From Zopfochytrium polystomum (lineage: Eukaryota; Chytridiomycota; Chytridiomycetes; Chytridiales; Chytridiaceae): DNA of 64,000 nucleotides. A program made the position numbers and the translations under genes. The stretch's first letter is position 1. Each line of letters starts with the position of its first letter. Under the pieces are notes generated by a model. That model worked only from the letters and a program-made list of their open reading frames with translations. It did no database searches and was not told the DNA's origin. This document shows, piece by piece, positions 53,732 to 64,000 of the stretch. The stretch is taken from the NCBI GenBank assembly GCA_025765615.1, contig JAIVFJ010000041.1:310001-374000 (forward strand), written 5' to 3'.

Positions 53732-56522
53732 TCAAGCAGCCTCGCCACCAAAGTTGATGCTGCTGCAGTACGCGTCCTCGGCAAGGTCGTACGTGTTGCC
53801 AAAGGCGCTGCCGTAGTTGTAGTTGCCGGAGCAGGTCAAGAAGTAGTCGGGAGCGCAGCCTTCGCCGTCAGCGAACTGCACCTTGCTGTAAGGCAGGATG
53901 ATCTGGTGCTCGGCGTTGAACGTGAACGCAAAGAACGTGACGGTGATGGCGATGGCCGTGCCCGAGTCGAACGCGGCCGACATAACGTAAGCGTACTTCT
54001 TCCACCAGTCGTGCTGGTACTTTTTGATGAAGTAGTTGACGACGATACCCAGGACCAGCGGCGTGATCATGTCGGACCGGAACGCGCCGACCTGTACGGG
54101 GAACACGGCCAGGATCGGGATGTTGACCAAGTGCCAGAACCCGTTCGGGTAGAACTTGTGCATCACCCACGGGAAGAACGGCGCAACGAACCCGACGAGG
54201 AACCCCCACAGAGTCGCCACGTACGGCGAACCCGGGCCAAAGAACCGTGCCGGGCCAATCGCCCCCCAGATCGCGCCCGCGTTCAGGAACACGTTGAAGT
54301 TAGTCGCGGACCACCCGGCCGGCGGCTCCGCGGACTGCAGCTTCCAAATCTTGCCAGACGTCGCGTCGCCCGGAACGATGTACTCCTCCTTCTCCGACCG
54401 CCCGAACGACTCGTAGATGTTGAAGGAGAAGAAGACGTTGATGACCACGGCGAGAATCGTGCCGACCAGCTGCACTGTGAACATGGCGCGGGGGGGGATC
54501 TTGAGGTAGTGGCCGAGCTTGAGGTCGGCGACGAGGAGAAGGCCCTGGTACATGGACATGTACGACAGCGTCTTGAACGACATGACGGCGGCGATGCGCC
54601 CGGGCAGGATCAGGCCGATCAGGAACTCGGACATGACGTTTAGGCCGATTTGCTGGCCAGAAATGGCCTGGATGGTTCCGATCGGGATGATGGATACAAC
54701 CGCAAGAAGGAGACCGAGAATCACGCCCCACCACGGCAAGTCAAAACCGCCCCACTGGCATACGGCGATACCCGCGACGAGGTTGACGACGAGCAGGATG
54801 ATGTACCACAGGTCCGGCACGTCCGGGTACACGTCCATCATGCGGGCATGGACGTCAGACGTGTCGAGGGTCGCGGATAGCGGTGCGGAAGCGCCGCCAA
54901 ATGTCCGCGCCATACCACAGGCCAACATGCACCAGCGCGGCGATAAACACGATGAACGACGCCAAGTACTCGACGGCAAAGTACGCGGTAATCCGTACAG
55001 GCGCGAGCTTGTTGTACGTCGCCTCCTTCAGCGTCAGTGTCGCCTTGTCCACCAGCGACCGCGACGCGACGTACGTGCCGTTGTTGTCGAACAGCGCCGG
55101 CGAGTTGAGCGAGAACCCGAGCGGGAACCGCCCTGTCCCGTTCGGCCCGTCGATCGGGTTCGTCCCCATCTCAAAGTCCTTGCCGAACCCGTTGTTCACC
55201 CACACAAGCGGCGTCACCACGTACAGCATGAACCACACGCCTAGGATCTGGTTCAGCAGCGCCCACAGCGGAGTCGTGATCGGCGCCTGGTACCCGACTA
55301 CCGACCAGTCGAAGGAGATGGCGAGGAAGCCCAGCCCGCCGTTCGGCGCCGCCGAGCCCAGGCCGCGGAGCACCTTGGCGGAGTACGAGTGCGGGATGGT
55401 CGAGTTCTCGGAGAGCTTGGGCGCCATGTAGCAAAGGAGCGAGATGGACACAAAGATGGGCGCGATGAAGAGCGGGAAGAACTCCCACACGAACATGATG
55501 CCCGTGACGATCCAGAAGAAGGAGAACCGCGAGAGCTTGAGCTTGCCGTCTGCGTTGCCGCTCGTGTCGTGGAGCGAGTTGAGCAGCGCGATGGTAGAGA
55601 GGTTGCCGGGCCACAGCATGGCGGCGGGGCGAACGAGGGTAGCGGCGGCAGAGACCGGCGAGACCGTACCCGAAGCATTGGGTGACGATGCCGAAAAAGA
55701 CGCACGCGACGGTCGTGAGGTCGGCCTGGTAGAGCTGGTATTTTTGGCCGATAATGTTGTACAGGGCGTACGCCGGGTATGCGGCCGTGGAGCAGGCAAC
55801 GTAGATGAGGGCGTGCTCCTTGTGGTTGAACTTGCCGGGGTTGAGCGTGAGGCCGCCCCAGAACTTGGTCGTGGGAAGGATCCACGACATGATGATGCCG
55901 AGAGGGTATGCAATGAGGACACCAATGAAGGGGTTCAGGGACTGCATTCGTTGGCAGAGCAGAAAGATTAGCATGGTAATAGTCAGCTTTATAGTTGTTG
56001 CAAAGGAAACTAGGGGAAACGGAAAGCGTACAAAGTAGTTGGTCCTGAACATGAACAAGGTGTTCACCGTGGCAAGGAGAATGTTGAAGCCGAGACCAAG
56101 AATGATGACACGGAATGTGAATGCGGGGAGAGTGGGGTCGTCGGTGCGCGGGACGACCGCATCGACGATGTCGTAAATCTCGTCCAAGTACTCGCCACTA
56201 ATAATTTGTTGTGGAGGAGGGAAACAGAAAAGAAGTTTTTAGGGCTTTAGTAATAGTCACAAGAGGACACTCGGGCGAAGGAACGAACCTCTCGGGGTCA
56301 ACGTTCGTGCCCGTCTTCTCCTGCTCAATCTTGCGCTCGACCGCGAGTTCGAGCTCGGCTTCTGAGATGACGGCTTGGTCATAGCCTAGAATTTGAATGC
56401 CATTTCAGTTTATGTTTTCCTCGTGTCGCGAGGGAAGAAGGGGAAAGTTCGCGATGCAAGGCAAGCGGGGGTCGAAAATACACACCGTCCGATTTTTGGA
56501 CCATTTCTTGTTGTTGGGTCAT
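53732..56522 (-). CDS. OPT-family oligopeptide transporter with two apparent frameshifts
   Basis: Exons: 56522-56486, 56385-56289, 56197-56032, 55941-53732; about 835 aa after correction. Splicing joins QKSDGYDQAVISEAELELA and NVDPESGEYLDEIYDIVD; the 90-bp intron 56031-55942 is open in frame and would otherwise insert 30 residues. Polytopic OPT features: SLNPFIGVLIAYPLGIIMSW, TLNPGKFNHKEHALIYV, PAAMLWPGNLSTIALLNSLH, SFDWSVVGYQAPITTPLW, DTSDVHARMMDVYPDVPDLW, GLILPGRIAAVMSFKTLSYM and FFPWVMHKFYPNGFWHLVNI. These proton-coupled carriers import tetra-/pentapeptides or peptide-like metal complexes at the plasma membrane. One extra base near 55641 (before LVRPAAML) and one near 54868 (before DTSDVHAR) break the frame: assembly errors or a young pseudogene. 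Confidence 0.85.
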
Positions 56523-58229
56523 TTGCGTCGTCGACCGGCTCCACAGCTCCAAGGATGAAAGGATTTTCGTTCCAGCGCTCGTCGATGAGGATTACGAGGG
56601 GTATGCGGCTTGTGCTAAGGGAAAATAGACGAAGCGACAGGGAGAGGAGCGGGAAGGAAGAGGTGGTGGAGTGCAAAAGGGGAGAAGGGGGAATGTTTGG
56701 TTCTTATACCGCCTTGCAGGCACTGTTGGCTGCGTGTGTGTGTGTGTGTGTAGAGTACGACTGGTGTGTCTTCCATTCTATCTGTTGTCTCTTTCTTGAG
56801 CGAGACAATCGAAGAGGACAGCGCGCGTGACGGAGTAAATGACGAACAGGGGCGGGCAGACCGGCAGACAGACTGTCAGAAGACATGTCCTTGGGTGAGT
56901 CGTCACAGCGACGGAGCCAGCCCATTAGTATTTACTATCACAGCATCTTCCAGAAAGCTTGGCTCCATCTGTAAAAAGCGCCCGAGTCCGTTCACCATGC
57001 GCACCTTTTGTGAATTGCCAAATGCGGCAGTTTAGTTGTCTCCTGTTGTTTTGTTGTCTCTGTAAATCTGATAGCTGGCAGTTTCCTGTTCTGTGAGGCA
57101 CAAACAGGTTGATAACGTTGCGCGATAAGTGTGTGTGCTCTGTGTCCTTTCCCTTCCCATTGTTCGATTCGACTCAATCATTGGCCCCACTGCTTTGGAT
57201 ATGTAATAAGCCAGTTGTGCGCAATGGGGAGAGCCAATAGAGACAGAGAGCACAGCAAGTGGGTCGTCGGCACGAACGAGACAACACATTCCCGAAAATG
57301 GGCAGCAGGACAACATTCCCCAATGCGCAGAATTGAGATCCATGCAGGAAAGTCTCGATAGGCCTCGTGGGTGCCAAGAGCAAGCTTACGCAACAGCGAG
57401 CATTCGATCGGGGATCGAGAACCGTGCCACCCGCCCAATTACACACACACACACACACACGCACACACACACACACACACACATTCACCCTAGGTCCCTT
57501 CTAACAGCATCAAAAACATCGACCCTGCACCGCACCACAATCCGGCCAAAACCTCATCCAAGCGTGGGACAGGGAATCGGTAAGGATGGTGTGAAAGTGA
57601 GAGCGAATTGCCCGGATGAGAGGTGTGTGAATTTTTGCATGCGGAACGCCAAGTGTGGCCTGGCCCTTGACTCCACGTTCGCGGTAGGCGCAGGTGGCTG
57701 CGATGAGAGTGAGCAGGCCGGTGGTGGACAGATGAATGCGCCGCTGCAGGTTGGTTGGGCTAGTGTGTGGTGATGGGCTTGTGGCAGTCTGAAAGAGGGT
57801 GCAATTAACGAGAACTGGAGTGACGGACTGCATGACTGGCGGGCCGTCGCTTGTCGGTTGTAGCTGATTGAGGGCAGCCTCTCAAGAAGAAGGACAATGT
57901 GGGAAAAGCAAAAAGGAGTTGATGCCGCTGCGAGCGCCGCCACTGGCCCCCCAACGGACTTTGACTCGGCAAGTTCAGTCTCGCACAAACGCGTTGTGCA
58001 ATGGGTCTTCCCCCAGCCGTCCGGGCCGTCTCAAATCCGAGTTGTAAAGGACAATTGCTACGCGGGGTCAGTGAGCGATTCGGGGCAGCAGCAGATTGAG
58101 CAAAACGACGGAATCTGGGCCGAACGACGGGGTTGTCCAATTATTGAAGTTCGAACAAATATCTGCGTTGGTTCGGGCTGTGGCAATTTCTCCGGCCGCA
58201 GTCCGCAGCCATTCAACCCCGGTAAATCG
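56523..58229. other. Intergenic, no supported gene
   Basis: Contains (GT)n at 56732-56750 and (CA)n at 57441-57482. A minus-strand frame at 57988-57554 overlaps competing frames and lacks an ATG start. The U2 promoter is at its right end. Confidence 0.45.
57441..57482. repeat. (CA)n microsatellite
   Basis: About 20 CA units with one G interruption. Confidence 0.95.
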
Positions 58230-58237
58230 TATAAATA
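58230..58237 (+). promoter_or_regulatory. TATA box of U2 snRNA gene
   Basis: TATAAATA, 31 bp upstream of the inferred U2 5' end. Confidence 0.55.
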
Positions 58238-58267
58238 CCGCCGCCGCTCATTTCGGTGTTCTCTACA

Positions 58268-58450
58268 ATCCTCTCTGGCCTATTGGCTAAGATCAAGTGT
58301 AGTATCTGTTCTTTAAAGTGTGATAACTTTAAACCGCCGGCATTGCCGGCGTATCTATTATCACAATTATTTTGAACCCCAGCTCGATCGCTATCGGCAG
58401 CTTGCTGTCGTGGCCCGGGCACTGGTTTCGCTGGCCTCACACTACCGCCG
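58268..58450 (+). ncRNA. U2: U2 spliceosomal snRNA
   Basis: The segment 58275-58312 carries the most conserved part of U2: GGCC..TTGGCTAAGATCAAG then TGTAGTATCTGTTCTT, including GTAGTA (58299-58304), which pairs with the intron branch site TACTAAC. Stem-loop IIa (TTTAAAGT/ACTTTAAA around 58312-58333) and IIb (CGCCGGC/GCCGGCG) follow. An Sm site reads AATTATTTTGAA (58365-58376), and stem-loop III has the CAGCTTGCTG loop. The 3' end is uncertain (about 58440-58455). U2 base-pairs with the branch point and U6 in the spliceosome. The ACTAAC branch points in this window's introns agree with it. Confidence 0.92.
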
Positions 58451-58881
58451 GCTGAGGCCTAAACTCTACTTTTCATAATCGATGAAAACATCACAATTCC
58501 TGTGTGGTCTGAAGAAGTTACTCCAACTCCAATCTCCCTCCACCAACCCCGAGTGTGAAAACCGTGAAACCCCCTCTCTCCGCGAACGACACGGAAATGA
58601 TTGAAAAGCTGAACTCGCTGTGCAAGATGGTTTTGTTCTCACGGTCGGCCGCTGGTATTTATACACCCACTCCCGCCCCACACTCCGCACTTCGCAGTGC
58701 AAAACTGGCCCCAAACATTCCTCGAGCCACAAATTCGATCGAGCATTCTCCCGAAGGCGAAAAGTATCGCGACACGCCAAAGGCGGCCGACTCGTATGGA
58801 AGGAAGAGTCGCAAGAAAATACTGGGACAAATTCTCTAATAAACATATAAAAAACGCGCAAGGCAAGCGAGCCACTTCCAT
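58451..58881. other. Intergenic, no gene seen
   Basis: Short unsupported frames only; AATAAA-type signal near 58838 lies on the opposite side of the next gene's stop. Confidence 0.5.
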
Positions 58882-59814
58882 CTAGACTTCTTCAGCAGCA
58901 GCCGGCGCCGTGGACGCCTTGCCACCGAACATGGACGACTTGAGTCCCGACGACGCGCCGCCGCCGGTCGACTTTGAGGAAATCTTCGACGCGACGGTGC
59001 GGGCGACGGCGACCGGCGCAAACAGGTTGAACGTCATCAGGCCGATCTTGATCGCGTCGATCGTGTGCTGCAGGCCGCCATTGCCCTCCGGGATGGTGCC
59101 GAGCACGCCGTTGGGGTCGGACGCGCACGTGGTCTTGTACGCCTCGATGGCGGCGATCACGAGGTACTTGACGCAGTCCGACCCCAGGATGATGCGGTAG
59201 ATCGCCGCCGAGTTTGACGACGAAAACTGGTCGCGGACCGTGCCGATCAACGCGTGCGCCGTGCCGATCAGGATCACGGAGCCGATGCACATGTCGGCGC
59301 TGTAGTTGATCACCAGGTGGTACTCGCCGTTGGGCGGTTCCGCGTGGTAGCCGCCCTCGGAGTCGTTCACGGCGTACAGAATGTGCTCGTACGATACCCA
59401 GACGGTGATCGCGAGGTAGAAGGCGATGAGGGTGAGGAGGACGATCGAGTAGATTCGCGCGGTGGTTTTGCCGACGAACGAAAAGAGGAGGGAGAGGCGC
59501 CGTTCGTAGAGTAAGTAGAGCATGGCCGTGGGCAGGTTGAGCATGAGGTAAACGGCAAAGTAGCGGACTTGCGGAACGAGGAAGCGGACCTCGTGGTAAA
59601 TTTGCGCGATGATGGCGCTGATGGCGTAGAACACGCTCGACAAGAAGGCGACGATCAGAAACAGGTAGTTTCCGCCTTCCTTCTTGTTTCCTCCGTCTCC
59701 GTCCTTTGTAATCAGACGGGACGCGACTTTCCACGTGGTACCGACAAAGTTGAGGAGGGCTAGGGCAGTGGAAACCCCGTAGAGGACGTTGTCAATAGTT
59801 GGACCACCGGGCAT
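58882..59814 (-). CDS. Multi-pass (about seven-helix) membrane protein of unknown function
   Basis: Intronless 310-aa protein, ATG at 59814 and TAG at 58882. Hydrophobic helices: NVLYGVSTALALLNFVG, YLFLIVAFLSSVFYAISAII, YFAVYLMLNLPTAMLYLLY, YSIVLLTLIAFYLAITVWV, MCIGSVILIGTAHALIG, CVKYLVIAAIEAY and IGLMTFNLFAPVAVA. Ser/Gly/Ala-rich cytosolic tail. The seven-helix layout is compatible with a receptor-like or RTA1-like protein, but I see no motif of either, and no retinal-lysine context. Confidence 0.65.
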   Translation of the reverse strand: MPGGPTIDNVLYGVSTALALLNFVGTTWKVASRLITKDGDGGNKKEGGNYLFLIVAFLSSVFYAISAIIAQIYHEVRFLVPQVRYFAVYLMLNLPTAMLYLLYERRLSLLFSFVGKTTARIYSIVLLTLIAFYLAITVWVSYEHILYAVNDSEGGYHAEPPNGEYHLVINYSADMCIGSVILIGTAHALIGTVRDQFSSSNSAAIYRIILGSDCVKYLVIAAIEAYKTTCASDPNGVLGTIPEGNGGLQHTIDAIKIGLMTFNLFAPVAVARTVASKISSKSTGGGASSGLKSSMFGGKASTAPAAAEEV

Positions 59815-61250
59815 GGCACCTCTTGAATCTGCTGCAGGTGACTGGTTTTGAGCAAGATCTTCTCTTGTGCTCGGGTGTTAAGGGGAATTAGAGATTTTTG
59901 AGCAAGGGGCTTAAGTGTTGAACCTGTCAAGTTTCCAGATTTCAGGCCTAAAGTAGAGGCCAAGTTCGAATCAGTAGCTGCACGTTCCTCTTTAAACGCA
60001 GAAGAGCGATCTGGAAAGTGGCCTGTCATGTTCCCTGGAATTCGCGTGTCAAGTGACAACTTGTTCCTCATTCCGGTGGGTCCCATTATAGCGTTTTTAT
60101 CGTTTAGCTGACTTGCGCGTGCCGATAGATCTTTCGCGGAGCCGCCCTCCTGACCTCCGCGGCTAACGATATCGATGACCCGATCCGAAGAGGCATCGGT
60201 TCCCCATGAGAAAGCGCCCATCGACAGAAATGAGAGAACTGATCTCTCGAGCAGAGAATCCTTGCTGATCCATTGCTCCAGGGGAAGAGTTGGATCAACC
60301 GACGGAAAGACTTGAACCAAGCCAATTCGTTCCAATCGACAGCATCAGGTCGGACTGCTGGTGGATTAACATGTGATCTTCGAGGGAGTAACAGAAACTA
60401 CCCGCAGATTGTCAGAATTTCTTTGACGATAAAGGTAGTGCCCGAGCTAGGATTCGAAACAGTACCCAGCTGCAACGTCGCCTCGGCCGTTATGATCCCA
60501 AAATAACGCCGCACAGCTGGGCCTTCCGGGACTAAGTGAAAATGTTCGCCACAGTTCTTCACTTTTTTCTGTGGCTTTCGTTGAAAAGATTGTTGAGATC
60601 TGACAAGGCGGACCAAAACTTCTCGATGGGAGCGAAGTCCACCAGAGTTGTGTGATAAAATACGTCAAACTGCAAAATTGGGGCAATTGCGTTTTTCGCA
60701 GCATATGCTCCTTTTTTTTTCGATTTTCCCCTTCTTCCTCTGGCTGGATGCTGCGTTTCCTACTGACGGGGCCCTGCTTCCGCCTGTGGTCTCTCAGAGC
60801 TGCCCCTCGCACTCCAAGCCCGTCTTCGCAACCCACACGTGCCAGTGTTTCCGGGCTTTCCTCACTGAAGCGCTCTCGTCCTCGAAGGGAGGAACTAGCA
60901 TTTGGCGTCGCTCCGGGTGTGCACTGGGGCGGTGTGGGTGGGAAAAGGCTGGGGCGCAGCGTTTTCCAGTCAACCAAGTCAGAAAATCGAACACGAACGG
61001 GGACGCGCAACCCCCCCCAATTCCTGCATACCCCAACCCGCCCTTTCGAGTAGCCCAGTCGACCAGCTACCCCGCGCCAGCCTTCGCCTCCCGATCCATC
61101 CCAGCAGATCGCGATAAAAGGCGTCCCCTGTCTTCAAGCGGTCTCAATCGGCGCCCAGAATCGCAACCAATCCTCGTGCGTGCCTGACGCGCGGCGCAGA
61201 CGATCTGACCCTCTTGCGCAGAACCCACCCGCCCTCCGCTTACACCGAAA
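59815..61250. other. Intergenic, one unexplained open frame
   Basis: A minus-strand frame from an internal ATG near 60218 to 59760 (begins MGAFSWGTDASSDRV) has natural composition and overlaps the start of the membrane protein by 55 bp; no domain recognised and no upstream exon found. The remainder is the RPN9 promoter side with no supported gene. Confidence 0.35.
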
Positions 61251-63106
61251 ATGGCCCCCGCCGCAGCGCCAATGGACATCGACAAGGATGTCACCGTCTA
61301 CTTACAGACATCGAGATCGTCGGCCCCCACGCAGGCGTTGAAGGACGCGTTCACAAAGATGGAGGAGCTGTACGACAAAAAGTGCGTTGTTTTGGTAGAG
61401 TCCCAGCTTGCGATCTCAAAAACGCGGATACATCTTACCGATGCACACCCCCGGGCGTGGGCGAATCTCGCTCGCCCGTTCCCTGATCCCCTCCACCGCA
61501 AACCGACCTCTCACCTTTCTCCTCATACAAAAAAAAAAAACAAAAAAAAAACCAACACTTCTCAGACTCTGGCACCAGCTCACCGTCCTCCTCGAATCCT
61601 TCGTCGACGACCCGGCCGCCGCACCCTACTTCGTGCCTCTGTACGACGAGTTCATCGTCGACTTTGCCAAGCGGATCAACCAGCTCCGGCTCGTCCAATA
61701 CGTCACAAAAGCGGCTCGGACCCTGAACGGTACCGGCATTTCCTTCGACCTTCCGACACGTGCTAACAAATAAACCAAAACACTCCCGAAACTCACACGC
61801 GGGCGTGCACCGCCAAAAAGACCCCGCCAAATCCCTCGCGTTCATCCAGATCCAGGTCGACCGGCTCAAGGACGCAAAGGACAACAAGGATGCGTACGTC
61901 CTCGCGGTCATGGAGGCCGCGTACCTGAAGCTGACCCTCGGCAACCTCGAGTCATGCAAGGACGACCTCGACCGTTGCGAAAAGATCCTTGACGAGCTGC
62001 CCGGGACTGAGCCGTCTATTAATGCTAGCTTTTACCGTGTTGCCGCGGATTACTACAAGGTAGCTTTTTTTTTGGGCTGGTTTTTTGTAGAGATAGAAAC
62101 CTGACGGAAGAGTCTGCTTCTCCCCCTTTTCTCGCCCAGGCGAAAGCGCTGTACCCGCAGTACTACCACAACGCGTTGCTGTTCCTGTCGTCGGTGTCGC
62201 TGGAGGATCTGAGCGCGGCGGAGAAGCTGGAGCGCGCCCACGATCTGGCGCTGAGCGCGCTTCTCGGCGAGGGCCTGTACAACTTTGGGGAGCTGGTGGG
62301 TGTTTTTTAAACGTTTCTTGAGGTCGCTTTACTGACAGTACACATTTTTCTCTCTCGCTCTCTTAACACAGCTCATGCATCCCATCCTGGACGTTTTGCA
62401 AAACACAAAGTTTGACTGGCTCCGCAAGTTCCTGTTCTGCTTCAACTCGGGCGACAACGAGGGCTACGAAAAGATTACAAAGAGCGCCGAGTTCAAAACC
62501 GAGGTTTGGGGGAACAAACGTCTTTCTACTCTTTCCTTTTTTTCCTCATCCTCCATTTTTCTTAAAAAAAAAAAATCGCAGCCCCTCCTCGTCAAGTCTG
62601 TCGCCTTTTTGAGCCAGAAGCTCTGCCTGATGACACTGATGGAGTCGGTGTTCCGGCGCAGCAAGGAGGAGCGCGGCAAGCTCCCGTTCGCGGCGATCTC
62701 AAAGGACACGCGGGTCGCCGTCAACGAAGTCGAGCACCTCGTAATGAAGGCGCTGAGTCTGGGCTTGGTCAGGGGGAGCATTGACGAGATTGATCAGTGC
62801 GTCAATGTAAGTTTGATGTTTTTTCTCTTTTTCTGAACTCCTGGCAAGGCAACGACCATTTCTGATGATTTTTTCCTTATTTCTCTCACCCTCTTGCTTT
62901 CCCTGTGTTCTGCGTGTCTCTCGCTCCCTCTCTCTCTGTCTCTGTCTCTCTCTTAATAGATCACGTGGGTGCAGCCCCGCGTGCTGGACGTCAGCCAGAT
63001 CCGCCTCCTAAAGCAGCGGCTGAGCGAGTGGAGCATCGCGGTCAAGAAGCGCGTGGTGTCGCTGGAGAACGGCGAAGAGTCGAACGACGTGTTTTTGACC
63101 GTGTGA
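61251..63106 (+). CDS. RPN9: 26S proteasome lid subunit Rpn9 (PSMD13)
   Basis: Seven exons: 61251-61381, 61566-61729, 61821-62059, 62140-62295, 62372-62503, 62582-62806, 62960-63106; all phases agree, giving 397 aa (yeast Rpn9 393, human PSMD13 376). A scaffold subunit of the 19S lid. Diagnostic stretches: ESFVDDPAAAPYFVPLYDEF, AADYYKAKALYPQYYHNALL across a splice, LALSALLGEGLYNFGEL, then the PCI (winged-helix) domain with LPFAAISKDTRVAVNEVEHL, VMKALSLGLVRGSIDEIDQ and WVQPRVLDVSQI. Intron 2 has a GCTAAC branch site near 61763. No missing segment. Intron-dense compared with neighbouring accessory genes. Confidence 0.95.
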
Positions 63107-63656
63107 TTGGCGTGATGGAATGCGGCGCGCTGATGAGCGATTGAAATATGTTTTGGATTGAACTCGATCGGTTATTTTTGCACCCACCCCGCCAATTTTC
63201 GGATGTTTGGGCTCAGTAGTGATGCGAGGGGACGTGCAAGTCAACAAAAAAAAACGGAAAAAAAAGAGGCAAAAAAAAAAGGGATGAAAAGTTCCATTTT
63301 TAGCAGGGCACCAAATTGGGATTTTTCTTTTGTTTGTTGTTTTCCTTGCGTTTTTGGAAGCGTTTTTTTAACCTTTTTTTTGTTCGTTTTTTTTTTCCAC
63401 TCATTCGGAGACGGAACAAAGGCAAAATTCTCAAAACGGCCCCCTCGGGAAAAAAAAAAAAAAAAATCGGGAAAGAAAGACAGCCACCCTTCGCTACTGA
63501 TTGAAAATCTTTGAATCAATCTGTGTTGTGTGGCATGCGCCACCGGCTCACCCATCTCCACGGTCGATTTGTTGGTCAAGAGAAAAAAAAAAAGAAAAAA
63601 AAAAGAAAAAAAAAAGGAAGGAAAAAAAAAAAATCTGCGCAAGCAAGCAAGGCAGC

Positions 63657-63660
<4 letters not shown>

Positions 63661-63713
<53 letters not shown>
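63661..63713. repeat. (CT)n microsatellite
   Basis: About 26 CT units. Confidence 0.95.
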
Positions 63714-63717
<4 letters not shown>

Positions 63718-63794
63718 TCCGACAACCTGTCTCTCTGATCAATTAGCCGCGCTTTTTTCCCCCCCTCTCCATCTCCACCATGCCTTCGGACCCC

Positions 63795-63803
63795 TATAAA
63801 AAG
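63795..63803 (+). promoter_or_regulatory. TATA box of the terminal secreted-protein gene
   Basis: TATAAAAAG, about 144 bp upstream of the ATG, followed by a CT-rich then A/C-rich leader, a layout common in strongly expressed fungal genes. Confidence 0.5.
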
Positions 63804-63938
63804 AGCCCCCCTCTCCCTCTCTCGTTCTCCATCCCAACAGCAACCTACTACTACAGCTACAACCCTCCCTAGAATCTAGACAATAGAAAAAAAGACCAAC
63901 AATCTTCTACACTCTTCAAACCAACAAACTCCTTGAAA

Positions 63939-64000
63939 ATGCAGACCAAGATCATCCTCGCTGTCGCCCTCTTCGCCGCCTCGGCCGTCTCTGCCGACTA
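63939..64000 (+). CDS. Secreted protein, 5' end only
   Basis: ATG at 63939 with a good upstream context (CCTTGAAAATG). The 20 codons in the window encode a classic signal peptide: MQTKIILAVALFAAS then AVSA, a likely signal peptidase site, then DY. The mature protein is outside the window, so its function cannot be judged. Confidence 0.75.
   Translation, partial: MQTKIILAVALFAASAVSAD

Larger units (their letters stand above)
63107..63938. other. Intergenic with A-rich tracts and CT repeat
   Basis: A/T homopolymers at 63245-63640, (CT)n at 63661-63713, TATA box at 63795-63803. No gene. Confidence 0.55.

Noticed and set aside
58892..59734. 280-aa minus-strand frame, Arg/His-rich
   Set aside because: Alternate frame of the membrane protein gene; the other frame shows clear helices.
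60435..60505. tRNA-like arrangement on the minus strand (GGCCGAGGCGACG and TTTCGAATCC)
   Set aside because: Acceptor stem does not pair and the D/anticodon arms are incomplete; at best a degenerate tRNA-like sequence.
1..64000. CRISPR arrays, operons and ribosome-binding sites
   Set aside because: The window is eukaryotic; the tandem repeats are microsatellites without spacers, and introns interrupt most genes.

Overview
The window is eukaryotic nuclear DNA, almost certainly fungal. Genes carry short GT-AG introns (about 45-120 bp) with CTAAC-like branch points, intergenic DNA is rich in microsatellites, and fungal housekeeping genes are present: threonine synthase, proteasome subunit Rpn9, a Ctr copper transporter, an OPT transporter and a U2 snRNA. 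The F-box/ankyrin-like protein with repeated 'WWK-x-SGL' units, the expanded repeat families and the cyclase-type sequence point to a zoosporic, chytrid-like early-diverging fungus. That placement is inference from gene content; no rRNA or mitochondrial marker is present.

Layout. 0-1.1 kb: secreted protein with two SnoaL-like domains (-). 2.1-3.9 kb: first member of a leucine-rich, LRR-like paralogous family (called LRRF here). 4.8-8.9 kb: decayed membrane/cyclase sequences and a retroposed element with a 16-bp target-site duplication. 9.6-21.6 kb: conserved genes (threonine synthase, AT-hook/zf-PARP-like protein, hemerythrin protein, RWD-RBR ubiquitin ligase). 22.1-24.9 kb: short-chain dehydrogenase SDR-1 and LRRF-2. 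26.8-34.9 kb: VIT/VWA protein, a five-helix membrane protein and a copper transporter. 35.9-53.1 kb: a duplication-rich block with LRRF-3, -4 and -5, three LRRF relics, SDR-2, an ankyrin-like gene and its relic, a CBM5/12-DM9 protein, and a degenerate Rho-like GTPase with a tandem pseudogene. 53.7-64 kb: OPT transporter (two apparent frameshifts), U2 snRNA, a multi-pass membrane protein, RPN9 and the first codons of a secreted protein.

The most unusual content is the LRRF family: five near-full-length copies and at least three fragments in 50 kb. Members share a tiny first exon, a body of leucine-rich degenerate repeats and a conserved C-terminal block built around 'GDRRSIGRLL'. Copies 3 and 4 form a large inverted repeat. 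A divergent ankyrin-gene/LRRF promoter unit is itself duplicated in inverted orientation (44 kb and 50.7 kb). LRRF-5 has lost the conserved C-terminus and is fused to a piece of the five-helix membrane-protein gene found at 30 kb. I do not recognise the family, and its function is unknown.

Gene models were spliced by eye. Starts given by non-ATG open frames were replaced with ATG-initiated models where splice signals allowed.
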